DNA from: Scatomorpha sp036653715 | GTDB lineage: Bacteria > Bacillota > Clostridia > Oscillospirales > Oscillospiraceae | Length of the DNA: 15,829 nucleotides | Direction of reading: 5' to 3' | Assembly: GCA_036653715.1 (NCBI GenBank) | Contig: JAVVTL010000039.1 | Span: 1 to 15,829 of the forward strand | Part shown: one piece after another, positions 1 through 7,634 of the stretch | How positions within the stretch are numbered: position 1 is the stretch's first letter | How the letters are laid out: each line of letters starts with the position of its first letter | The notes under the pieces: model-generated | The model's input: only the letters and a program-made list of their open reading frames with translations | What the model was told of the DNA's origin: nothing | The model's database searches: none | Made by a program: the position numbers and the translations under genes

Positions 1-225
1 AAGCACAAGTTCAGTATAATATAAGTTGAAAAAATGAATAACCTTCTTGCACAGGCATAACAAAACTACGGCATCTGCCGTTTGTACGTTTTATTCTACC
101 CAAATAATTAGCAAGAAGTATTGCGCATTTTTTCAGACTCCATTCTCTATATATTAACTTATACGCTACCATTTTTAATTGCTGTTGTCAATAAATAAAA
201 TATATAATCTTGATTGCATTATAAC
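1..225. other. AT-rich gene-free flank
   Basis: I see no convincing gene here. By direct count, 66 of the first 220 bases are G or C (30%), far below the GC-rich genes that follow. Short reading frames occur, such as ATG at 34 ending at TAA 58-60, but they have no family features. A TATAAT stands at 15-20 with no clear -35 partner. The stretch lies just past the 3' end of a tRNA gene and its terminator, a place where integrating elements often insert. I see no repeated copy of the tRNA 3' end within it, so transfer is only a possibility. Confidence 0.6.
68..81. terminator. Small GC hairpin, possible weak terminator
   Basis: A 5-bp stem (ACGGC 68-72 with GCCGT 77-81) closes a 4-base loop. A T-containing run follows on the plus strand (TTTGTACGTTTT) and a shorter one on the minus strand (AGTTTTG). 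It could be a weak terminator for a gene to the left of the window, but the stem is short and the T-runs are interrupted. Confidence 0.2.
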
Positions 226-280
226 AAAAAGCTTAGGTTAAACAAATGCGGAAGTGCATTTGTTTTTAACCTAAGCTTTT
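226..280 (-). terminator. Long-stem terminator of the tRNA-Gly gene
   Basis: A long inverted repeat sits directly after the tRNA. Positions 227-249 pair with 256-280, with two extra T bases bulged in the right arm and a loop at 250-255. Read on the minus strand, the stem ends in AAGCTTTTTG, giving a U-run as in intrinsic terminators. The arms are about 23-25 nt and mostly A-T, longer than usual. It begins one base beyond the tRNA CCA end, so it should stop the tRNA transcript. Confidence 0.85.
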
Positions 281-281
281 A

Positions 282-357
282 TGGAGCGGGCGACGAGATT
301 CGAACTCGCTACCTCCACCTTGGCAAGGTGGCGCTCTGCCAAATGAGCTACGCCCGC
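282..357 (-). tRNA. tRNA-Gly (anticodon GCC)
   Basis: Read on the minus strand, this is a complete 76-nt cloverleaf. The 7-bp acceptor stem is perfect (GCGGGCG with CGCCCGC). The D-stem is GCTC/GAGC, the anticodon stem CCACC/GGTGG with loop TTGCCAA, and the T-loop TTCGAAT. The discriminator base is T and the CCA end is encoded. Anticodon GCC reads GGC/GGU glycine codons. A promoter lies just upstream and a long-stem terminator just downstream, so the gene appears to be transcribed alone. Confidence 0.98.
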
Positions 358-371
358 GAGACACGCCTGTT

Positions 372-399
372 ATTGTACCACAAAATCATGTCTTGTCAA
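372..399 (-). promoter_or_regulatory. Sigma-A-type promoter of tRNA-Gly
   Basis: On the minus strand there is a perfect -35 box TTGACA (394-399), a 16-bp spacer, and a -10 box TACAAT (372-377) preceded by TGG, an extended -10. Start of transcription is predicted near 365, about 8 nt before the mature tRNA 5' end. The TGA stop codon of the preceding lipoprotein gene (396-398) lies inside the -35 hexamer. Confidence 0.85.
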
Positions 400-1532
400 G
401 CATTTGTTGCAGACGGCATAAGCCCTGTGTAGGTGAGCGTGCCTTCGCAGGTGGGATACAGCTCCGTGTCCCACCAATATCGGCCCCACATGGACGCATC
501 GCTCAAAAGGAAGGACGCGGCGTAGCCCTCCGCCATGATGACGGATATGTCTACGTGATAATACGCCCCGTCAAGCTCAATGATGTTCCAGAAATGCGGA
601 GATTTGTCCAAACGGCCGGAGACGGTGCGGCAGTTCACGCCCGAGGCGGCGCAAACGGCGGCATAGGCCTGAGCCATGCCCTCGCTGTCCGCAATGCCGA
701 GCACCAGCGCGTCGTATGCCGTGTCCCCCACCCCGCTCTCCGACGTGCAGGCACCCACGACAAGGCTTGCAGCCTGAAAGGCGCGATACGGCTTCGTCTC
801 CGCCGTGACCTGCGCGGCGAGAAAATTCACGGACTCCGACAGCTCCTGCCGCTTTTTGAGGAGGGCGTCGCGTTCCCCGCCGTAGTCAATGGTGATATCA
901 AAGATTCGCTGCATTCCGGTTCCCGAGTATTCCGTCACCTGAGCCTTGGGCTTATAGATGCAGCAGAGCGGGTCTTCCCGGCACACCCTGTCCACATAGG
1001 CGAGAACGTCGTCCTCCCCTGCCGAGCCGGAGCCGATTTTGATGACCATGCTCTCGCGCAGCTCGCCCATCGCCTCACGCATAAGAGACAACACGCCGCC
1101 GTAGGTGGAGGCCGTCAGAATCGCCTCGACCTCCTCGGCTGTTTTGGTGTAGTTGACGTAAATCTTTGCCTCGTAATACGCGACAATGCGGTCGAGGTCG
1201 TATGAGATGAAGTCGACGCAATAGGCCCCAAGCGCGGTATTTGTGCTGACGTCCTTGCAGGCGGCGGCAATATCGTCGTTTATGCTGCCGTCGTATTCGC
1301 GAAAGTCGAGTGTGACGCTGTCCGCGTGTGCGGCGATGAGCTGGGAGACGGCTATGCGCAGGCCAAAATAGTTTTTGACCTCAATCGCTCCGTCCTCGGA
1401 TAAGACGGGGACGGAGCTTTTTGGGGCGGTATATTCGCTTTTGGAGAGGTATTCTTTGTCAAACATGGAGGCGCAGCCGCAGAGCGACGCCAAAAGCGCC
1501 GCCGAGAGTATAAGGGATATAAGTCGCCTCAT
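396..1532 (-). CDS. Lipoprotein with transglutaminase-like domain, catalytic Cys replaced by Ser
   Basis: This 378-residue protein starts with a lipoprotein signal: MRR, a hydrophobic stretch (5-17) and lipobox LCGC with lipid-bearing Cys20, so it should be anchored outside the cell membrane. Residues 20-260 match nothing I recognise. Residues about 275-330 resemble the core of transglutaminase/cysteine-protease-fold domains: a helix like the Cys motif (DSEGMAQAY, 282-290), then HFWNII (His313) and YYHVDIS (Asp328), matching the usual Cys...HxWN...HVD pattern. At the Cys position stands Ser283 (codon AGC), so the classic triad is incomplete; the domain may bind peptide or cell-wall stems rather than catalyse. 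ATG 1530-1532 is preceded by GGAGG at 7 nt spacing. It is the last gene of the topoisomerase operon, 24 nt after the LUD gene. The domain call is by motif only. Confidence 0.8.
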   Translation of the reverse strand: MRRLISLILSAALLASLCGCASMFDKEYLSKSEYTAPKSSVPVLSEDGAIEVKNYFGLRIAVSQLIAAHADSVTLDFREYDGSINDDIAAACKDVSTNTALGAYCVDFISYDLDRIVAYYEAKIYVNYTKTAEEVEAILTASTYGGVLSLMREAMGELRESMVIKIGSGSAGEDDVLAYVDRVCREDPLCCIYKPKAQVTEYSGTGMQRIFDITIDYGGERDALLKKRQELSESVNFLAAQVTAETKPYRAFQAASLVVGACTSESGVGDTAYDALVLGIADSEGMAQAYAAVCAASGVNCRTVSGRLDKSPHFWNIIELDGAYYHVDISVIMAEGYAASFLLSDASMWGRYWWDTELYPTCEGTLTYTGLMPSATNA

Positions 1533-1556
1533 TGCCGCGCCTCCAAAAAAGTTGAA

Positions 1557-2153
1557 TCAGTAGCCCAGTTCCTCGTTGATGATGACAACCTCAAGCTCGC
1601 CTATGCCGTTTGAGCGCTCCCACAGCACCGAGAGGCCGCGGCAGATACGCGCGGGACTGGAGCAGTCATAGCAGCGCAAATCGCCCTTGACGCAGGGCGT
1701 GTCGGTGTTGAAGCGACGAGCGTTCAGAGGAGCGGCGATATTGCGCGCGCGCCAGAGCGCCCTGTCAAAGTCCGGCTCGACCTTGTTGACGCCGGCTATG
1801 ATAAAGACCTTTTTCTTGCCGTACATTGTGGAGACAATGCGGTTGCAGTTGCCGTCGATGTTGACAATCTCGCCCGTCTCGGCGATGCCGTTTGCGCTGG
1901 ATATGTAGATGTCCGCGAGGGCGGCCTTGGCGCGCGCCTCGTTCGGCTCCTGTTTCCAGTGCCATGCCACGTCATTGTTTTTGCAGAGCCTGTCATAGAG
2001 ACCTATGGACTCCACTGTGCGGCTTCCGCCTATGCCGACGGTCCGACCGGAGAGCTGCGCGGCTACATAGTCCGCCGCCTCGGCGCCCGTCTCGCAGAAT
2101 TTGAAGCCAAAGCCCCGCTTGAGCAAATTCTTTTCCAGTTTTTCGATGTCCAT
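1557..2153 (-). CDS. LUD-domain protein (LutC/DUF162 family)
   Basis: This 198-residue soluble protein has LUD-domain features: GIGGSRTVES (40-49), SANGIAETGEIV (86-97) and NIDGNCNRI (98-106). LUD proteins include LutC and part of LutB, involved in lactate oxidation, but short stand-alone clostridial members are of unknown function; nothing here shows lactate metabolism, and lutA/lutB are absent. The C-terminal third has four ordered cysteines, C154-x6-C161-x2-C164-x6-C171, which could hold a metal or iron-sulfur cluster (inference). ATG 2151-2153 is preceded by AAAGGAG at good spacing. It lies 12 nt after the YitT gene, so it belongs to the same operon. Family assignment is firm; substrate is unknown. 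Confidence 0.88.
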   Translation of the reverse strand: MDIEKLEKNLLKRGFGFKFCETGAEAADYVAAQLSGRTVGIGGSRTVESIGLYDRLCKNNDVAWHWKQEPNEARAKAALADIYISSANGIAETGEIVNIDGNCNRIVSTMYGKKKVFIIAGVNKVEPDFDRALWRARNIAAPLNARRFNTDTPCVKGDLRCYDCSSPARICRGLSVLWERSNGIGELEVVIINEELGY

Positions 2154-2165
2154 TTTATTCTCCTT

Positions 2166-3029
2166 TCAATAGGTGGATATATCTCCAAAACCGTTGCCGA
2201 AAACATCCTTTGCGTCTGTCACTATGAAAAACGCCTTGGGATCTATGAGGCGGATAATCTTGCGTACTTCGGTGATTTGCGGTTTTTTGATGACGCAGAG
2301 TATCACGCGTTTTTCGGTGCCGGTGTATGCGCCCTCGCCGTGGAGCATGGTCACTCCCCTGTTGAGCTGACCTGTTATTTCCTTGCTTATGCGGTCATAT
2401 TCTTCGCTTATGATAAAGCAGACCTTGGAGGTGCCGATACCGTAGAGCACGGTATCAACCGAGCGGGAGATGATGAACATTGAGATCATCGTGTACATCG
2501 CGCCCTCGAATTTGTTGAAGACGAGCGCGAAGGTCGCGACCACCAAAACGTCCAGTCCGAGAATAATGGTGCCGAAATTGATATACGGGAAGCGCTGGCG
2601 GACAAACTTTGCCATGATGTCCACGCCGCCGGTGCTCGCTCCCGCCATGTAGATAAGGCCCATGCCGAAGCCCTTGATGACGCCGCCGTATATGCAGGCG
2701 AGCAAAAGGTTTTTTGTGGCGACAATATTGCAGAACGCAAAAACGTCCACCAAAATCGAGGAGAGCGCCATGCCCACGAGGGAGGCAATCATATAGGAAG
2801 ACCCGAAGCGCTTCCATGCGACGGCAAAAAGCGGGATGTTCATGGCGATGACCATCACGCCGACGGGCCAGCCCGTGAGGTAGTTTATGATTGTGGCGAT
2901 GCCGGTCACACCGCCTGAAATTATGTCGTTCGGGTACATGAAAAAGCGGAAGGCTGCGGCGTACATCGCACAGCCGAGAACTATCAGCACATATTCCTTA
3001 AAAACCTGTGCCGGCGTTTTTTTGAGCAA
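2166..3029 (-). CDS. YitT-family membrane protein (DUF161 + DUF2179)
   Basis: This 287-residue protein has about five hydrophobic segments over residues 12-197, with family motifs NDIISGGVTGIA (34-45) and GASTGGVDIMAK (130-141). A soluble C-terminal DUF2179 domain follows (about 200-283; GEGAYTG 231-237, then ITEVRKII and FFIVTDAKDVFGNGF). The family is widespread in Bacillota; transport has been suggested but no substrate is established. The start is TTG (3027-3029): the frame has a stop codon (TAA) two codons upstream, and GAGGAG sits 9 nt before the TTG, overlapping the 3' end of the parC-like gene. It starts 6 nt after that gene's stop, so translation is probably coupled. A later Met (residue 22) would cut into the first helix. 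Confidence 0.92.
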   Translation of the reverse strand: MLKKTPAQVFKEYVLIVLGCAMYAAAFRFFMYPNDIISGGVTGIATIINYLTGWPVGVMVIAMNIPLFAVAWKRFGSSYMIASLVGMALSSILVDVFAFCNIVATKNLLLACIYGGVIKGFGMGLIYMAGASTGGVDIMAKFVRQRFPYINFGTIILGLDVLVVATFALVFNKFEGAMYTMISMFIISRSVDTVLYGIGTSKVCFIISEEYDRISKEITGQLNRGVTMLHGEGAYTGTEKRVILCVIKKPQITEVRKIIRLIDPKAFFIVTDAKDVFGNGFGDISTY

Positions 3030-3035
3030 GGGTTA

Positions 3036-5282
3036 TCACTCCTCATCAATTAGAGAAAGCTGTTTTTCTCCCCTGTCCTCGTCCTTTTGCAGCGCACCGG
3101 CGGCGGGCAGGCTCCGCACTCTGTAGCGGGAAAGGTTTTTGATATTGGTTTCGGAGAGCGGGAAGGCGCTCTCAAGCCTGTATTTCGGCTTTATGGTCAT
3201 CACAGCCACGCCCTGCGTCGTCTTGGAGGTCTTGGTCGCGAGCAGAGAGGTATTGAAGACGAGGGCGCGCCCCTCGGTGGTGAACATTGCCATCTCCGTC
3301 TCGCCGTCAAGGAGCTGCACGGAAACGAGGGCGCTCTTGTCGGAATAGGCGTTCACAAGCTTTTTGCGGTTAGTCTTCGTCTCATATGCCTCAAGGCCGA
3401 GACGCGCCGCCTTGCCGTTTGCAAAAAACAGCAGAAGCTGCTTGCGGTAGTCGCCGGGGTCAACGACCGCCAAAACCTGCTCGCCCTCGTCCATGCCGAG
3501 GTATGACGGCAGATAGGCTCCGAGCTGGGAGGCTTTGCCGTCCTCAAAGGCTGAGATTTTTGTCTTGTAGACCTGTCGGCAGTCCGTAAAAATAAGAAGG
3601 TCGCCGCGGTTAGAGGTCTCAAAGGAGCGGGACGGCCCGTCGCCGTCCTTATATTTCTGCTCGCCCGCCGTGCGGAGAGAAATCGGCGTGATTTTTTTGA
3701 GGTAGCCCTCGCGGGAGATGAAAACGGTCACGGGATAGTCCTCGGTGTCGTCCTCCTCCGGCGTTTCTTCTATTTCGTCCGCATAGATGATGGCGGTTCT
3801 GCGGGGCGAGGGATATTGCTTGATTATCTGCTCGAGCTCGCGGACAATGATGTTTTGGATGCGGCGTCTGCTCTGAAGCACGGCTTCAAGCTCGGCTATG
3901 TCGCGCGAAAGCTCCTCGGTCTCTGCGGTGCGCTTGAGGATGTATTCGCGGTTGATGTTGCGGAGCTTAATCTCCGCGACAAATTCCGCCTGTATTTTGT
4001 CGATGCCGAAGTCCGCCATGAGGTTCGGGACGACGTCCGTCTCCCGCTCGGTGCCGCGTATGACGGCGACGGCTCTGTCGATGTCAAGGAGGATTTTTGC
4101 AAGACCCTGCAACAGGTGCAGCTTGTCTTTTTTCTTGGAGACGTCAAAGAAAACGCGGCGCTTAACGCAGTCCGTGCGCCACGCCGTCCACTCCGAGAGT
4201 ATTTCGCGAACGCCCATGACGCGCGGATTCCCGGCTATCAGGAGGTTGAAGTTGCAGGGAAAGCTCTCCATGAGCGGGGTTATCTTAAAGAGCTTCTGCA
4301 TGAGCTTTGCGGGGTCAACGCCGCGCTTGAGGTCTATTGCAAGCTTCAGACCGCCGAGGTCCGACTCGTCGCGCATGTCGGATATTTCTTTTATCTTGCC
4401 GGTCTTTATAAGGTCGGCGACCTTGTCCATAATCGCTTCGACGGTTGTGGTATAGGGTATCTCGTATATCTCGATGACGCCCTGCGCGGCGTCGTGCCGC
4501 CAGCGTGAGCGGACCTTGAAGCCTCCGCGTCCCGTGCGGTAAATCTCCTCCATTTCGGAGATATTGAGGATAATCTCGCCGCCCGTGGGGAAATCCGGTG
4601 CCGGGAGGGTCGAGATGATATTGTGGTTTTCGTCCCGCAGGAAGTTTATGGTCGTCTCGCAGACCTCGGCAAGGTTAAAGCCGCAGAGCTGGCTTGCCAT
4701 TCCGACGGCAATGCCCATGTTTGCGGAGACGAGGACGTTCGGGAAGGTCGTCGGCAAAAGGATTGGCTCCTTTGTGGTGCCGTCGTAGTTGTCGTTAAAA
4801 TCCACCGTGTCCTTGTCGATGTCGCGAAAAAGCTCGCTGCACACTGGTGAAAGCTTTGCCTCGGTGTAACGCGAGGCGGCATATGCCATATCGCGCGAAT
4901 AGACCTTGCCGAAGTTGCCCTTTGAGTCCACAAAGGGCGTCAGCAAAGCCTCGTAGCCCTTGGAGAGACGCACCATTGTCTCATATATGGCGGCGTCGCC
5001 GTGGGGATTCAGGCGCATGGTCTGTCCGACTATGTTGGCGGATTTTGTCCGCGTTCCGGTGAGAAGGCCCATCTTGTACATGGTGTAGAGCAGCTTGCGG
5101 TGAGAGGGCTTAAAGCCGTCCAGCTCCGGGATTGCGCGAGAAACTATGACGCTCATTGCGTAGGGCATGTAGTTTTGCTCGAGCGTCTCGGTTATCGGCT
5201 GCTCCAAAACCTCGGCGCGCAGGCCTATGACATTGTCGCTCGCGACCTTTTTCTTGGAGGTTTCCTGTTTTTTCCGCGCCAT
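3036..5282 (-). CDS. parC: Type IIA DNA topoisomerase, A subunit (topo IV/ParC-like)
   Basis: The A subunit cuts and rejoins DNA and works with the B subunit encoded upstream in the operon. It is 748 residues long, shorter than most GyrA. Residues about 25-490 form the breakage-reunion core: PYAMSVIVSRAIP (40-52), GFKPSHRKLLY (56-66), HGDAAIYETM (94-103) and the catalytic pair Arg138-Tyr139 in ASRYTEAKLS. A coiled-coil-like part (455-485) and an acidic linker (502-514) lead to a short C-terminal DNA-wrapping domain (515-725) with degenerate repeats. I see no intact GyrA box, which favours topo IV over gyrase. Position 97 is Ala where E. coli GyrA/ParC carry the quinolone-contacting Ser; Glu101 is kept. 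The N-terminus is Lys-rich. ATG 5280-5282 abuts the TAA of the zinc-ribbon gene and its own ribosome site is weak, suggesting translational coupling. Confidence 0.93.
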   Translation of the reverse strand: MARKKQETSKKKVASDNVIGLRAEVLEQPITETLEQNYMPYAMSVIVSRAIPELDGFKPSHRKLLYTMYKMGLLTGTRTKSANIVGQTMRLNPHGDAAIYETMVRLSKGYEALLTPFVDSKGNFGKVYSRDMAYAASRYTEAKLSPVCSELFRDIDKDTVDFNDNYDGTTKEPILLPTTFPNVLVSANMGIAVGMASQLCGFNLAEVCETTINFLRDENHNIISTLPAPDFPTGGEIILNISEMEEIYRTGRGGFKVRSRWRHDAAQGVIEIYEIPYTTTVEAIMDKVADLIKTGKIKEISDMRDESDLGGLKLAIDLKRGVDPAKLMQKLFKITPLMESFPCNFNLLIAGNPRVMGVREILSEWTAWRTDCVKRRVFFDVSKKKDKLHLLQGLAKILLDIDRAVAVIRGTERETDVVPNLMADFGIDKIQAEFVAEIKLRNINREYILKRTAETEELSRDIAELEAVLQSRRRIQNIIVRELEQIIKQYPSPRRTAIIYADEIEETPEEDDTEDYPVTVFISREGYLKKITPISLRTAGEQKYKDGDGPSRSFETSNRGDLLIFTDCRQVYKTKISAFEDGKASQLGAYLPSYLGMDEGEQVLAVVDPGDYRKQLLLFFANGKAARLGLEAYETKTNRKKLVNAYSDKSALVSVQLLDGETEMAMFTTEGRALVFNTSLLATKTSKTTQGVAVMTIKPKYRLESAFPLSETNIKNLSRYRVRSLPAAGALQKDEDRGEKQLSLIDEE

Positions 5283-5573
5283 TTATTTACGTCCGCCTTT
5301 GCCTTTTTTCTTTTTTCCGCTGACTAAGTCCCTGTTGCAGGCAGGGCAGACGGTGACATTGAACATGTTTTTAAATAAAATCTGGTTGCACCACGGGCAG
5401 CGGCACCATTTGAAGACAATGCCCACGGCGATGAACAGAAAGATTATTGCCGCAAGGCCGGTATACGCCGACTGGATGGTTTGCAGGTTAAAGACGAAAA
5501 TTCCCGTCAGGCACGATGCCACAGAAAGGCCCATGAAAATGAGAACCCATTTTTTTGCTGTTTTAAGTTGCAT
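5283..5573 (-). CDS. Small two-helix membrane protein with C-terminal zinc ribbon
   Basis: I do not recognise a named family. The 96-residue product has two predicted membrane helices (about 9-28 and 38-55). A zinc-ribbon-like segment follows, with CPWC (59-62) and CPAC (76-79) as probable metal ligands; Cys57 is extra. The tail GKKKKGKGGRK (86-96) is strongly basic. With a short N-terminal head and a positive C-terminus, both ends are probably cytoplasmic, placing ribbon and tail where they could touch DNA or protein (inference). ATG 5571-5573 has a near-perfect AAGGAGG at 7 nt, the best in the operon. It sits between the two topoisomerase subunit genes: 12 nt after parE-like, its stop directly touching the parC-like start. 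A role linked to the topoisomerase is plausible but unproven. Confidence 0.85.
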   Translation of the reverse strand: MQLKTAKKWVLIFMGLSVASCLTGIFVFNLQTIQSAYTGLAAIIFLFIAVGIVFKWCRCPWCNQILFKNMFNVTVCPACNRDLVSGKKKKGKGGRK

Positions 5574-5585
5574 ATCAGCGCCTCC

Positions 5586-7571
5586 TTATGATATATCCGC
5601 CAGTTCGAGGTAGCGGCTGCCTACATCGGCAATATGCTGCTTGCGCCCGGCGAGATTGTCGCCCAACAGCATGTCAAAAATCTCCGCCGTCAACGCGGCT
5701 TCCTCCGGCATCACGCGAATCAGGCGGCGCGTCGCCGGGCTCATGGTGGTGAGCCACATCATTTCCGGGTCGTTCTCGCCAAGTCCCTTGGAGCGGTTGA
5801 TGGCGGCCTTGGCGCTGCCGATTCCGTCCATGATATCGGTTTTTTCCTTTTCGGAATAGGCGAAATAGGTCTTGCTGCCGGATTCTATCTCGTAGAGCGG
5901 GGATTCCGCGATATAGACGCAGCCCCTGCGTATGAGGGTCGGCACAAGGCGATAGAGCATTGTGAGAATGAGCGTGCGTATTTGGTAGCCGTCATAGTCG
6001 GCATCGGTGCAGATTATGACTTTATTCCAGCGCAAATTGTCGAAGTCGAAAGAGTTGAATTCCTTGGAGTGCTTCTCAACCTCGACGCCGCAGCCGAGCA
6101 CCTTGAGCAAATCGGTTATGATTTCGCTCTTGAAGATTTTGTTGTAGTCCGCCTTGAGGCAGTTAAGGATTTTGCCGCGCACGGGCATGATGCCCTGAAA
6201 CTCCGAATCGCGCGACATTTTGCAGGCGCCGAGAGCGGAATCGCCCTCAACAATGTATATCTCGCGTACAGCGACGTCTCTGCTGCGGCAGTCCACAAAT
6301 TTTTGGACGCGGTTGGAGATGTCCATGCTGCCCGTGAGCTTCTTTTTTATGTTGAGCCGCGCTTTTTCCGCCTGCTCGCGGCTGCGCTTGTTGATGAGCA
6401 CCTGGTCCGCGATTCTGTCCGCCTCCGCCTTGTGCTCGATGAAATAGACCTCAAGCTGCTGACGGAAAAAATCCGTCATCGCCTCTTGGATAAAGCGGTT
6501 GTTGATTGCTTTCTTGGTCTGGTTTTCATAGGAGGTGTGCGTGGAGAAGCAGTTTGTGACTAAGACGAGACAATCCTGAATGTCCTGAAACGTGATTTTC
6601 GTCTCGGTTTTTTGGTATTTGTTGGTTTTTTTGATGTATGCGTCCACGGCGGAGACGAAGGCGCTGCGGGAGGCCTTTTCGGGGGCGCCGCCGTGCTCGA
6701 GCCAGGAGCTGTTGTGGTAATACTCAATGGTATTCACGCGGTTGGAGAAGCAGAAGGCGGCTGAGAGCTTGACCTTGTACTCGGGCTTGTCCGCCCTGTC
6801 CCTGCCCTTGCGCTCGGCTTGGATGAAGAAGGGCAGCGAGAGCGCGTCCTCCCCCGCCAGCTCGGCGACGTAGTCGAGTATGCCGTTTTCGTAGCGGAAA
6901 TCCTCTGTCTCGAAGTGACCGCGCGTGACCTCGTTTCTGAGGCGGAAGGTGACGCCGGCATTCACGACTGCCTGACGGCGCAGGGTCTCCTGATAGAAGG
7001 AAAGCGGGATGTCTATGTCGGTAAAGACCTCGAGGTCGGGACGCCAGCGGATGAGGGTGCCGGTCTTTTTTCTGTCCGTCGGCTCCTCCTCTAATTTGCC
7101 TTTTATGCGGCCTTTTTTGAAGTGGAGCGAGAATTTTTTGCCGTCGCGCCAGACGTTTACGTCCATATATTCGGAGGCGTATTGGGTGGCGCAGGAGCCG
7201 AGACCGTTAAGGCCGAGGCTGTATTCGTAGTCGCCGCCGTCGTTGTTTTTGTATTTACCGCCGGCGTAAAGCTCGCAGAACACCAGCTCCCAGTTGAATT
7301 TTTTTTCGGTTTGGTTCCAGTCCACGGGGCAGCCTCTGCCGAAGTCCTCGCATTCTATGCTCTTGTCTTCATATCGGGTGAGTGTTATAATGTTGCCGTT
7401 GCCGGCTCGCGCCTCGTCAATGGAGTTCGACAGAATTTCAAAGAGCGCGTGCTCGCAGCCCTCAAGTCCGTCCGAACCGAATATGACGGCGGGGCGCCTG
7501 CGAACTCTGTCCTCTCCCTTGAGTTGGGAGATGCTCTCGTTTCCGTAGGTCTCGCGGGAAGTCTGTGCCAT
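5586..7571 (-). CDS. parE: Type IIA DNA topoisomerase, B subunit (topo IV/ParE-like)
   Basis: This ATPase/TOPRIM subunit is 661 residues from the ATG at 7569-7571. The GHKL ATPase has FEILSNSIDEA (catalytic Glu45, Mg-binding Asn49), a degenerate DFGRGCPVD (Asp76; usually DNGRGIPVD) and GLNGLGSC as lid; the transducer loop QTK is at 351-353. The TOPRIM part has EGDSALG (Glu442), MPVRGKILN and DADYD (Asp523, Asp525, Asp527). All key residues are present, so it should be active, but the sequence departs from ordinary GyrB/ParE, suggesting a divergent topo IV or a third clostridial type IIA enzyme. The frame stays open to an ATG at 7652, but that codon lies inside the promoter, before the predicted start of transcription. 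GAGG stands 11 nt before the chosen ATG. It is the first gene of the operon. Confidence 0.92.
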   Translation of the reverse strand: MAQTSRETYGNESISQLKGEDRVRRRPAVIFGSDGLEGCEHALFEILSNSIDEARAGNGNIITLTRYEDKSIECEDFGRGCPVDWNQTEKKFNWELVFCELYAGGKYKNNDGGDYEYSLGLNGLGSCATQYASEYMDVNVWRDGKKFSLHFKKGRIKGKLEEEPTDRKKTGTLIRWRPDLEVFTDIDIPLSFYQETLRRQAVVNAGVTFRLRNEVTRGHFETEDFRYENGILDYVAELAGEDALSLPFFIQAERKGRDRADKPEYKVKLSAAFCFSNRVNTIEYYHNSSWLEHGGAPEKASRSAFVSAVDAYIKKTNKYQKTETKITFQDIQDCLVLVTNCFSTHTSYENQTKKAINNRFIQEAMTDFFRQQLEVYFIEHKAEADRIADQVLINKRSREQAEKARLNIKKKLTGSMDISNRVQKFVDCRSRDVAVREIYIVEGDSALGACKMSRDSEFQGIMPVRGKILNCLKADYNKIFKSEIITDLLKVLGCGVEVEKHSKEFNSFDFDNLRWNKVIICTDADYDGYQIRTLILTMLYRLVPTLIRRGCVYIAESPLYEIESGSKTYFAYSEKEKTDIMDGIGSAKAAINRSKGLGENDPEMMWLTTMSPATRRLIRVMPEEAALTAEIFDMLLGDNLAGRKQHIADVGSRYLELADIS

Positions 7572-7634
7572 CTGTCGTTTGTCCTCACATATCACAATAT
7601 ATTGTATATTTATACACGCATTTAAACTCAATAT

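Noticed and set aside
393..1205. A 270-codon plus-strand frame opposite the lipoprotein gene
   Set aside because: The minus-strand frame has a clear lipoprotein signal and GGAGG site; the antisense frame is rich in His/Arg/Gly with no recognisable fold.
5634..6563. A 309-codon open frame on the plus strand opposite the parE-like gene
   Set aside because: It is a mirror frame of a GC-rich gene with every catalytic motif on the minus strand; it has no domain features and no good ribosome site.
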